A stretch of DNA of 19,543 bases from Bacillota bacterium (GTDB taxonomy: Bacteria; Bacillota; Clostridia; Oscillospirales; Ruminococcaceae): assembly GCA_023431215.1 (NCBI GenBank), contig JAEYXR010000086.1, positions 1-19,543 on the forward strand. The letters run 5' to 3'. Positions 6,164-12,893 of this stretch are shown in pieces (positions within the stretch are counted from its first letter, which is position 1; each line of letters opens with the position of its first letter). The notes beneath the pieces were generated by a model. That model had not been told where the DNA came from. It made no database searches and saw only the letters and a program-made list of their open reading frames with translations. The position numbers and the translations under genes are program-made.

Positions 6164-8623
6164 TTATCCCTTGCGGAGCAGTGGCAGCACCAGCTGCAGC
6201 ACCATCCAAAACAGTTGATAAGCCGCAACTGCCATCCAGGTCAGGGTGGGCATGGTGCGGGTAAAGGCAAAGAAGGTTACAATGGCAAAGCCGATGATGA
6301 TAGAAACCAGAAGCAGAGCAGTTTCTGCTGCCACCGTACTGGAGCAGGAACGCGCCGCCACAAGAGCACGGACAAAAGAGGCAGGAGAACCATCATGAAT
6401 CAGCCCCACACGCTGCTTGCCCTTGGAGGCCATAAGGGCATCCGTATCCTGCTGAAGCGATGCAGGCATGACCACAGACAAGTCCTCGGGGAAATCAAAC
6501 ACCTGTGCAATCTTCTTAGACGTGATGTTGGGGTCTGTGGTATAAACCGTAACGGCAATATCACGGTCATATAAAAGCTCCATTGCACGGCGCACCTGCT
6601 TATCTGCCTTGTAGCTTAAAATATACATGGCTGCAACCTCACCGGAGTTGCTCAGATACAACACATCTTTTCCACCCTGGGTGTGACGGGCTTCAAAATC
6701 AGGGCTGGGGATATCAATGCCGTAATGAAGCATCAGCTGACGGTTGCCAACAAGGACACGTCTGCCATTAACCCAGGCAGAAATACCCATGCCGTCTTCG
6801 TAACCAATGCTTTCAACAGGACGAAGCACGTCGTTAGAGGGTACTATTTCTTTAAAAACACTGCTTAGTGTAGAGTCACACTGTGCTATTACACTGGCTG
6901 CATCCAAAATTGCATCGTCTATGGGACGTTTGTTCAGTACCTTAATGCCGTGGAGGGTAACTGCCGACGCGGGGAATAAATCGGTGCAGCGCAAAACAAC
7001 GCCGTTGATACTGCCAAACTGTGCCACCGAACGATATCCGCACAATGCAGCCTTCCAGCGGGAAAGACGGCCGTTAACAAGGGAAAGGGGCAGGTTGGAG
7101 GCAATGACCCCCGCAATGGGTGAAGTAATGCACAAAGAAGCGGTAAAGACACAGGCCGCAATAAATACATCCTTATTAAAGGCATAGGATACAATTGCCA
7201 TTACCAAACCGGCCACCGCGGTCATGGGGGCTACCACTTTGGAAATATCCTCGGTCTTACTCTCACTGAAGGCTTCGTTCATATACTCTGTAAACGAGGT
7301 AGCCGGTGCATAGTATGCCACATTGGCATCATCATCCACAATGGCGTCTCCGCCTAACTTGCGGGCAAGGCTGCGGTCAGAAACCACATTGCCGCCAAAG
7401 CGAATGTTCTTGTTTCGCATTAGCTGGTAGGTTTTCTCCACACGGCCAATGAGGACAAATTTGCCCAAGGTGTTAAACAGCAGCATAATGCCTGCCATGG
7501 GCAGATACAGGTTGGCCGAATAGGTGGTATAAATCTCGGGGCGCATTGCCATATAAGCACCTTGTACCAGGCAGGCAAACACCCCCAGGGCGGTATAACT
7601 GTCGTTGTTGGGGCGCAGGCAGAACAGGGATAAAATGCCGCCGCCTACCGTATTGCCGCTAACCAATGCCGACAAGGCAGTAAGGCCCACACAAATCCAT
7701 AAATAGGCGCCCATTCCCGCAGAATCTAAGAATCCCGGCAGAGGTAGCTGGTACTCCGGCGCCAAAATGAAATAAACCACCAAAACAGCCACCAGCAGGT
7801 TCACCACAAGCCGCACGATAAGACCATTTTTCATTTTGGCAATCTGTCCGGATACCCTGCCGGTATTTTCTTCGGCAGAGCGCTTGCCCCGGGGTGCTGC
7901 CTGGTCACCTTCCCAATTTTCCTTCTTCTTGGATTTTGGGCCCAAATGAACCGGCTGGGGTGTGCGGGGCGTCATAGAAGCGCTTTCCAGAGGTGTTCCT
8001 GCGGCACGGCCAGCTTCCTTTAGCAGCCTTGCTTCAAAATCCTCATCAAAGCGATCCTCCTGCTCAAAGCCGCCGCCTGTTACTGCCCGTGCCGCAGCCG
8101 CAGTGTCAATGCGGCGCTTTTTGGGTGGTATTACCGTTGTTTTAGGCTCCGGTGCTTTGGTCTTGGGCACCTCAGAACCCCACAGCTCGTCAAGAGCATC
8201 CCAACCATTACCGGTAGGCGCAGCTTCAGACGACCCTCCCTGCCTTACGGTATAAGAAGGCTCCTGAGGAGCTTCTTCCGATACTGAGGCAAAGGTGCCG
8301 TCCCATTGGGGAGCTTGTGCTCTGGGAGATGCAGACTGCGATGGCTGTACCTGACGCAGCGGCGTTACTGTCTGTGCCGCTATGGGCTGCCACTTTTCAG
8401 TCTGGTTTGGCTGCTGCACCTCTTGCCGAGGTGCCCGGGAGGCTGACTCGGTGAAAAAGGGACTATTTTTGGCTTTTTCATATTCCAGCGCTTTTGCCAG
8501 CAGCCGCATATCTTCTTCAGTATACTTTTTTTCGGAGAATGCAGCCTCTCCGGATGGGGCTGCGCTGCTGCGGGTTTTTAGCTCGCTAAGAATTTCGTCT
8601 ACACTATAATTGTTGTCTGCCAC
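6164..8623 (-). CDS. P-type ATPase-like membrane protein lacking catalytic motifs
   Basis: An 819-residue protein. Residues 1-265 are cytosolic and mostly low-complexity (Pro, Gln, Ala, Lys), opening with MADNNYSVDEILSELK, a short helix also seen at the N-terminus of other clostridial proteins. Then come membrane segments at about 267-288, 305-323, 341-360 and 371-393, a small soluble part (394-464), two more segments at 465-482 and 485-510 with SP in SLCITSPIAG where heavy-metal P-type ATPases have CPx, a large soluble part, and two final segments (770-815). Residues 605-700 resemble a P-type ATPase nucleotide domain and following region (GMGISAWVNGRRVLVGNRQLM; YILSYKADKQVRRAMELL; TTDPNITSKKIA). 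The DKTGT phosphorylation motif is replaced (VVLRCTDLFPA, about 542-552), no TGES actuator loop is seen, and GDGxND is reduced to LIHDGSPASF. Likely a pseudoenzyme. GTG start with CTGGAG close upstream; only 24 nt behind rlmB, hence probably one operon. Confidence 0.8.
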   Translation of the reverse strand: MADNNYSVDEILSELKTRSSAAPSGEAAFSEKKYTEEDMRLLAKALEYEKAKNSPFFTESASRAPRQEVQQPNQTEKWQPIAAQTVTPLRQVQPSQSASPRAQAPQWDGTFASVSEEAPQEPSYTVRQGGSSEAAPTGNGWDALDELWGSEVPKTKAPEPKTTVIPPKKRRIDTAAAARAVTGGGFEQEDRFDEDFEARLLKEAGRAAGTPLESASMTPRTPQPVHLGPKSKKKENWEGDQAAPRGKRSAEENTGRVSGQIAKMKNGLIVRLVVNLLVAVLVVYFILAPEYQLPLPGFLDSAGMGAYLWICVGLTALSALVSGNTVGGGILSLFCLRPNNDSYTALGVFACLVQGAYMAMRPEIYTTYSANLYLPMAGIMLLFNTLGKFVLIGRVEKTYQLMRNKNIRFGGNVVSDRSLARKLGGDAIVDDDANVAYYAPATSFTEYMNEAFSESKTEDISKVVAPMTAVAGLVMAIVSYAFNKDVFIAACVFTASLCITSPIAGVIASNLPLSLVNGRLSRWKAALCGYRSVAQFGSINGVVLRCTDLFPASAVTLHGIKVLNKRPIDDAILDAASVIAQCDSTLSSVFKEIVPSNDVLRPVESIGYEDGMGISAWVNGRRVLVGNRQLMLHYGIDIPSPDFEARHTQGGKDVLYLSNSGEVAAMYILSYKADKQVRRAMELLYDRDIAVTVYTTDPNITSKKIAQVFDFPEDLSVVMPASLQQDTDALMASKGKQRVGLIHDGSPASFVRALVAARSCSSTVAAETALLLVSIIIGFAIVTFFAFTRTMPTLTWMAVAAYQLFWMVLQLVLPLLRKG

Positions 8624-8647
8624 GTTGCTCCAGACCCCATTCCTGCT

Positions 8648-9415
8648 TTATTTTGCCCTAAGTCCCAGGCGTTGGCGGGCAACTTCATACATCACAATGC
8701 CCGCAGCCACCGAGGCGTTCAGGGAATTAACCTGCCCGCACATGGGCAGCGATACTACAAAATCACACTTTTCTTTGATTAAGCGGCTAACACCGTCGCC
8801 CTCAGAACCTACCACAAGGCCCACACTGCCCCCAAAATCGGTAGCGCACCAGGGAGATCCATCCATATCGGCACAATAAAACCACATGTTTTTTTCTTCA
8901 CGAAGCTTTTCCATAGCGGCCGCCAGATTGGGCACACGCACCACCGGCATATGTGCCACCGCACCTGCTGCGGTTTTGGCAACTGTTGCAGTGAGCCCTG
9001 CACTGTGGCGCTTAGGCAACAAAATGCCATGAGCGCCCGCTGCCTCGGCAGTGCGGATAATGGCACCCAAATTGTGAGGATCTTCTATTCCATCACATAC
9101 GATTAAAAACAGAGGTTCCTCCCCTGCCCTTGCATAAACATCTTCCAGTGTGGCATAGTCGGCGGCAGCCACAACGGCTGCTACTCCCTGATGAGAACCT
9201 ACCCCGGAAAGGCTTAAAAGCTTTTCGGCCGATGCATCTTTGACGGGTATTCCCCGGTCTTTGGCCATGGCAATAATTTTGCCCAGAGGGCCGGCTTGTA
9301 TCCCGCTTTGTATGTAGATGCTTTCAATCTCCCGTCCGGAGCGGAGCATCTCCAAAACCGGGTTGCGGCCGGCCACTACATCGCTCTGCTTTTTCATCAT
9401 CTGCTTGTCTTCCAT
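8648..9415 (-). CDS. rlmB: 23S rRNA 2'-O-ribose methyltransferase of the RlmB/TrmH (SPOUT) family
   Basis: A 255-residue SpoU-type methyltransferase, expected to methylate the 2'-OH of a guanosine in 23S rRNA (G2251 in E. coli numbering) using S-adenosylmethionine. The N-terminal substrate-binding domain starts VVAGRNPVLEMLRSGREIESIYIQ and ends near GSHQGVAAVVA. The catalytic knot domain shows all three family motifs: DGIEDPHNLGAIIRTAEAAG (about 110-130), GLVVGSEGDGVSRL (about 197-210) and SLPMCGQVNSLNASVAAGI (about 218-236). Start is uncertain: ATG at 9415 has a poor ribosome site, while ATG ATG at 9400/9397 follows GGAAG; the difference is five or six residues. Its own promoter lies upstream. 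Members of this family also include tRNA and antibiotic-resistance methyltransferases, so the exact target is inferred. Confidence 0.93.
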   Translation of the reverse strand: MEDKQMMKKQSDVVAGRNPVLEMLRSGREIESIYIQSGIQAGPLGKIIAMAKDRGIPVKDASAEKLLSLSGVGSHQGVAAVVAAADYATLEDVYARAGEEPLFLIVCDGIEDPHNLGAIIRTAEAAGAHGILLPKRHSAGLTATVAKTAAGAVAHMPVVRVPNLAAAMEKLREEKNMWFYCADMDGSPWCATDFGGSVGLVVGSEGDGVSRLIKEKCDFVVSLPMCGQVNSLNASVAAGIVMYEVARQRLGLRAK

Positions 9416-9504
9416 TTGGTCACTTTACCGCTTGGTGTAAGCGGTCCTTTCTGCCTTTGGCGTCGTCCTTGGGGTGGCTCCTGCCGCCCCGTCCATATAG
9501 AGTC

Positions 9505-9534
9505 AGTATAACATAGTTCGACGCCTTTTTTCAA
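9505..9534 (-). promoter_or_regulatory. Sigma-A promoter for rlmB and the downstream gene
   Basis: Minus strand TTGAAA (plus 9529-9534), 18 nt, TATACT (plus 9505-9510). Start expected near 9498, giving a leader of about 80 nt to rlmB. Confidence 0.7.
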
Positions 9535-9567
9535 CTTACGATTCACCTCTGTTGGCGGTTTTTAAGG

Positions 9568-9828
9568 CTAGCGTACCAGCATTGCCATTGCAGCTGCCCC
9601 CACCGCCGCAGCCGAGGCAAATTTTATTACCGCCATAGCCCACTGCCCGGGACTCAGACGTTTACGCGGCGTATAGCGAATACCCTTTACATATTCGCTG
9701 GCCCGCTGTTTGATGGTTTTTTCATCTCGCTCCTGTTTTTCGGCTTTTACAAAAAGAATTGCTTTTTCAAAGTATTCGTTTTCGGTATCTACTACCTCCA
9801 CCACTTGTTTATTGATTCCTCTGAGCAT
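9568..9828 (-). CDS. Small tail-anchored hypothetical protein
   Basis: An 86-residue protein beginning MLRGINKQVVEVVDTENEYFEKAILFVKAEKQ. It has a charged middle with many Lys and Glu and a single hydrophobic segment at the C-terminus (WAMAVIKFASAAAVGAAAMAMLVR), so it is probably a tail-anchored membrane protein facing the cytosol. Short clostridial proteins with the MLRG(V/I)N start and EYFEKAxxFV core are known to me only as hypothetical. GGGGGA lies 7 nt before the chosen ATG; an ATG five codons earlier and a TTG at 9897 lack a ribosome site. It ends with TAG. It precedes rlmB on the same strand, but rlmB has its own promoter in the gap. Confidence 0.7.
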   Translation of the reverse strand: MLRGINKQVVEVVDTENEYFEKAILFVKAEKQERDEKTIKQRASEYVKGIRYTPRKRLSPGQWAMAVIKFASAAAVGAAAMAMLVR

Positions 9829-10099
9829 CCCATATTCCCCCATTTTAGCTGATTTTTCGGCAAAGAAGTTCAGGCTTCCGACACCCTGCGTCAGCAATTC
9901 GACAAAAAACGACTTGTCGGCACCGCTAATATAGATGTCTTGGCAACTACTCTCCTTACAGTAGTTTTATCCTTCTTTTTTGGTTTATACACCCTCAAAA
10001 AGCTTTCCTTGTAGGGGGGTTTTGACAGACTTTGCATTGTAATCTTTCACCAGGGGTGGAAAAATACTGGATATACAAACTGTAATATTCACACCTCAC

Positions 10100-10155
10100 T
10101 TTTCCACACTATCAACAACCCTCTCCACAAAACATGTTGAAAACTCTGTTGAAAG
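10100..10155. other. DnaA-box-like repeat cluster
   Basis: TTTTCCACA (10100-10108) fits the relaxed DnaA box TTWTNCACA. TGTTGAAAA (10135-10143) and TGTTGAAAG (10147-10155) are related 9-mers in the opposite orientation, spaced 12 bp apart, each about two mismatches from a box. AT-rich DNA follows. No dnaA or dnaN is adjacent, so an origin is only a possibility. Confidence 0.3.
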
Positions 10156-10204
10156 GGTTGATAACTTCCCTTTTTTTGAGTGTTTTCAGGAAACAGACAG
10201 GTTG

Positions 10205-10234
10205 TTAATACTTTGTTCAAAGAAAAAGTATACT
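10205..10234 (+). promoter_or_regulatory. Candidate promoter reading toward the glycosylase gene
   Basis: TTAATA, 18 nt, TATACT. The -35 is weak (4/6), the -10 good (5/6). A transcript from here would carry the overlapping hairpins at 10384-10441 in a leader of about 445 nt. Confidence 0.3.
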
Positions 10235-10383
10235 ATTTTAGTGGTGTTACCCGCAGTTGAAACACCTTTCACTTTACACGGTTTTTGTGAATATTTTTCT
10301 GCAATTATTCCTTCATGATTTGTAAATCAATTCTACTTGCCAACATTTGATGGTGGAATGACGTATCTTTTTTGTGCTAAACT

Positions 10384-10441
10384 TAATTGTCATTGGTTTT
10401 GTCAATGGCAATTACCTATGTGGCAATGCCATAAGTAATTG
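10384..10441 (+). promoter_or_regulatory. Two mutually exclusive hairpins (possible RNA switch)
   Basis: Hairpin A pairs TAATTGTCATTG (10384-10395) with CAATGGCAATTA (10403-10414), 12 bp with one G-U. Hairpin B pairs CAATTAC (10409-10415) with GTAATTG (10435-10441), with an inner TATGTGGC/GCCATA partial stem. They share the CAATTA segment, so only one can form. No strong U-tract follows either. Could equally be DNA-level dyads. Confidence 0.35.
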
Positions 10442-10687
10442 GGTTTTGGTGCATGTGCAATTAAGTAATTCTTTGCATTAGTTTAAAGCAAACCGGCGCA
10501 AAACCTTTTTTACTGCTTATTCTTTATTATCCCCTATTTCGTGCTCACTAAACATCTTTATGCCACATACAGCCTGATTTTCAGCATTGTTACAAGCCTT
10601 TGCACATGCATTGTTACCAAAGCAATGCGGCTTGATTTTATACTGACCAACAATGGATACCGTAACAGATTTAGGAGAAAACATGTA

Positions 10688-11533
10688 ATGGACATTCAAT
10701 TTTGCAGCGAAGGCACGCTGCTGTGCTTCCCCGGCGGTCATCTTGACCCCGCTATCACCTTTGGATGCGGCCAGTGCTTTCGGTGGAAGGAAATTTTCCC
10801 CTCAATATGGCAGGGAATTGCTTTTGGCAAGATTCTGGTGCTGGAGGACCACAAAGACAGTATATTGCTAAAGGGCGTGGACAAAACCGAATTTGACAAT
10901 CTTTGGCGCAGCTACTTTGACCTGGACCGTGATTATGGTGTACTGATGGAAAAATACCGCAAGGATTCCGTGCTTGCTCAAGCCATTGCCTATGCACCGG
11001 GCCTGCGGTTACTGCGGCAGGACGGCTGGGAAGCTCTGTGTACTTTTATCATCAGCCAAAATAACCGCATTCCCCGCATAGCAGCCATTATCGAACGTCT
11101 TTGCACCTGCTTTGGTGATAACCTTGGAGAAGGGCTGTATGCCTTTCCCCGCCCGGAGCAGCTGGCGGCACTTTCTTTACAAGACCTGGAGCCTTTGCGA
11201 AGCGGCTACCGGGCAGAGTACCTGCTGGATTGTGCCTGCCGTGTGGCAGATGGACGTCTGAATTTGGCACTGCTTGAAAGTCTCCCCCTGGAAGAAGCCA
11301 CGCAAAAGCTTCTGGAGGTAAAGGGTGTGGGCATCTAGGTAGCCCAGTGTGCCCTGCTGTTTGGCTTTGGGCGCATGGAATGTTTCCCCGAGGACACCTG
11401 GATTAAAAAAGCAAGACTCTACTTTTACCCTGACGGGCTGCCGGACTGGCAGGACGACTGTCCTGGAATTGCCCAGCAATATCTTTTTCATTATGCCCGA
11501 TGTGCCGGAGTACTGCCTGGCGTCAAAAAATAG
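10688..11533 (+). pseudogene. ogg: 8-oxoguanine DNA glycosylase (OGG family), interrupted by in-frame TAG at the catalytic lysine
   Basis: A 281-codon frame encoding a bifunctional 8-oxoguanine glycosylase/AP lyase of the OGG1 type found in Clostridia. Visible: GQCFRW (28-33), FIISQNNRIPRI (120-131) which is the OGG helix with the damage-site Asn, the helix-hairpin-helix LLEVKGVGI ending at 216, then TAG as codon 217 (11336-11338), then VAQCALLFGFGR and FPEDTW with the conserved Asp at 236, and a normal C-terminus QQYLFHYARCAGVLPG to a TAG at 11531. In human OGG1 the catalytic Lys249 and Asp268 are 19 apart; codon 217 and Asp236 are also 19 apart, so the TAG stands exactly where Lys is expected in GVGxKVA. 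One base (AAG to TAG) explains it. As read, translation stops after 216 residues and is inactive. AGGAG lies 10 nt before the ATG. Confidence 0.88.
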
Positions 11534-11578
11534 ACAAAGTTTTTGCGCAATACGGCAAAATTCTTCACGGGATTGTCG

Positions 11579-11607
11579 TTGCATAAAACCAAACACACTG
11601 GTACAAT
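11579..11607 (+). promoter_or_regulatory. Promoter of the aldolase gene
   Basis: TTGCAT (11579-11584), 17 nt, TACAAT (11602-11607). It starts 45 nt after the glycosylase frame ends and gives a leader of about 54 nt, so aldolase is transcribed on its own. Confidence 0.6.
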
Positions 11608-11667
11608 AGAAGCAGAAAGCCATGCCTGTTTTGAGGTACGGCTGTAAGGAAGAAGGAGTGTACAATT

Positions 11668-12603
11668 ATGCCACTGGTAACAACTACCGAAATGTTCAAG
11701 AAGGCCTACGAGGGCGGCTACGCCATCGGTGCTTTCAACGTCAACAACATGGAGATCGTTCAGGGTATTACCGAAGCTGCCATGGAGGAAAAAGCACCTG
11801 TTATTCTCCAGGTTTCTGCCGGTGCACGTAAGTATGCAAAACATATTTACCTCACCAAGCTGGTAGAGGCTGCCATTGCAGATACCGGTCTGCCCATTGC
11901 TTTGCATCTGGACCACGGCGACAGCTTTGAAATCTGTAAGTCCTGCATCGATGGCGGTTTCAGCTCTGTTATGATCGACGGCTCCAAGTACAGCTTTGAA
12001 GAAAACATTGAACTGACCAAAAAGGTCGTAGAATATGCACATGCCCACGGTGCTGTTGTAGAAGGCGAGCTGGGTAAGCTTGCCGGCATCGAGGATGATG
12101 TTAATGTTTCTGCCGAGGATGCAAGCTTTACCAACCCTGCCGAGGTGGAAGAGTTTGTTACCCGCACCGGTGTTGACTCTTTGGCCATTGCCATTGGCAC
12201 CAGCCACGGCGCTTACAAGTTTAAGCCCGGCCAGAAGCCCCAGCTCCGTTTTGATATTTTGGAAGAAATCAGCCACCGTCTGCCCGGTTTCCCCATTGTT
12301 CTCCACGGCGCTTCCTCTGTCATCCAGTCTGATGTTCAGCTGGTAAACAAGTTTGGCGGCCAGATGCCCGATGCCATCGGTATCCCCGAGGAGATGCTCC
12401 GCAAGGCTGCTTCCATGGCTGTCTGCAAAATCAACATCGACTCCGACCTGCGTCTTGCCATGACTGCTGCCGTTCGTCAGCACCTGTGGGAGAACCCCGC
12501 TGACTTTGACCCCCGTCAGTATCTGACCCCTGCCCGCACCCACATCAAGGAACTGGTTCGTCACAAAATTGTTGACGTTCTGGGCTGCGCAGGCAAAGCA
12601 TAA
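11668..12603 (+). CDS. fba: Class II fructose-1,6-bisphosphate aldolase
   Basis: A 311-residue zinc-dependent aldolase, which cleaves fructose 1,6-bisphosphate to dihydroxyacetone phosphate and glyceraldehyde 3-phosphate in glycolysis (and the reverse). The barrel starts AYEGGYAIGAFNVNNMEIVQGI. Catalytic Asp82 and zinc ligand His83 lie in LHLDHGDS; the other zinc ligands are His180 (GTSHGAY) and His213 (VLHGASS); the glycine-rich phosphate loop and KINIDSDLR (about 257-265) follow. Length is typical of the class IIA/B Firmicutes enzyme. AAGGAG lies 9 nt before the ATG. It has its own promoter and a strong terminator. Codon use is strongly biased to C-ending and abundant codons, consistent with a highly expressed gene. 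A tagatose-bisphosphate aldolase (GatY/KbaY) is a close relative but the fit and setting favour Fba. Confidence 0.95.
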   Translation: MPLVTTTEMFKKAYEGGYAIGAFNVNNMEIVQGITEAAMEEKAPVILQVSAGARKYAKHIYLTKLVEAAIADTGLPIALHLDHGDSFEICKSCIDGGFSSVMIDGSKYSFEENIELTKKVVEYAHAHGAVVEGELGKLAGIEDDVNVSAEDASFTNPAEVEEFVTRTGVDSLAIAIGTSHGAYKFKPGQKPQLRFDILEEISHRLPGFPIVLHGASSVIQSDVQLVNKFGGQMPDAIGIPEEMLRKAASMAVCKINIDSDLRLAMTAAVRQHLWENPADFDPRQYLTPARTHIKELVRHKIVDVLGCAGKA

Positions 12604-12621
12604 TTTAAAACAAATAGCTGC

Positions 12622-12664
12622 AGAAGCGGTAGTTGTAATTAATTGCAACTACCGCTTCTTTTTA
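12622..12664 (+). terminator. Terminator of fba
   Basis: Perfect 14-bp stem AGAAGCGGTAGTTG (12622-12635) with CAACTACCGCTTCT (12646-12659), an AATT/AATT extension inside, and a run of T at 12658-12663. It starts 19 nt after the fba stop. Confidence 0.92.
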
Positions 12665-12700
12665 TGACGCAAAGTATATTAGCCTGTTGATTTTTCTAAA

Positions 12701-12740
12701 ACCCCAAAAGGGCGGCGCAAAAGCGCCGCCCTTTTGGGGT
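12701..12740 (-). terminator. Perfect 18-bp hairpin, probable spoIIE terminator
   Basis: ACCCCAAAAGGGCGGCGC (12701-12718), loop AAAA, exact reverse complement (12723-12740). On the minus strand it is followed by TTTAGAAAAAT, a short U-tract. It lies 150 nt past the spoIIE stop and faces the fba terminator, so it separates two convergent transcripts. Confidence 0.6.
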
Positions 12741-12893
12741 GGATGAGAGAGATAAAGCTTGAGCAAGAGGAGCTTTGTGGGTGAAGATATCTACGTAACA
12801 TTGAGAAGCTTTTTGTATGCCCCATGATAGGTCGTTCTGTATACAGGGCGCTTTACTAAAGGTCAGCTGTGGCTGACAATGCGGAATAACAAA
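12741..12893. other. 3' region of spoIIE without a gene
   Basis: 150 bp between the spoIIE stop and its likely terminator. Only a small hairpin GTCAGC-TGTG-GCTGAC (12861-12876) stands out. No coding frame of note. Confidence 0.3.

Larger units (their letters stand above)
9829..10687. other. Large AT-rich intergenic region
   Basis: About 860 bp with no gene I can support. Contents: a minus-strand frame continuing upstream of the tail-anchored protein gene to about 9945 without a start codon; a hairpin AACTACT/AGTAGTT (9947-9968) with a T-rich flank; CGACAA/TTGTCG (9899-9918); a cluster of DnaA-box-like 9-mers (10100-10155) with TATCAACAACCC facing GGGTTGATA (10110-10163); a candidate plus-strand promoter (10205-10234); and two overlapping hairpins (10384-10441). 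A 55-codon cysteine-bearing minus frame (10517-10684) has no ribosome site. The neighbouring genes diverge from this region. Confidence 0.5.

Noticed and set aside
9829..9970. Mn-type (yybP-ykoY) or other known riboswitch suggested by AAGGAGAGTAG.
   Set aside because: The remaining conserved elements are missing and the downstream protein is not a transporter.
11491..12648. A 385-codon minus-strand frame opposite fba.
   Set aside because: It is the reverse reading of the biased, highly expressed aldolase gene; it covers the fba terminator and shows no protein family pattern.
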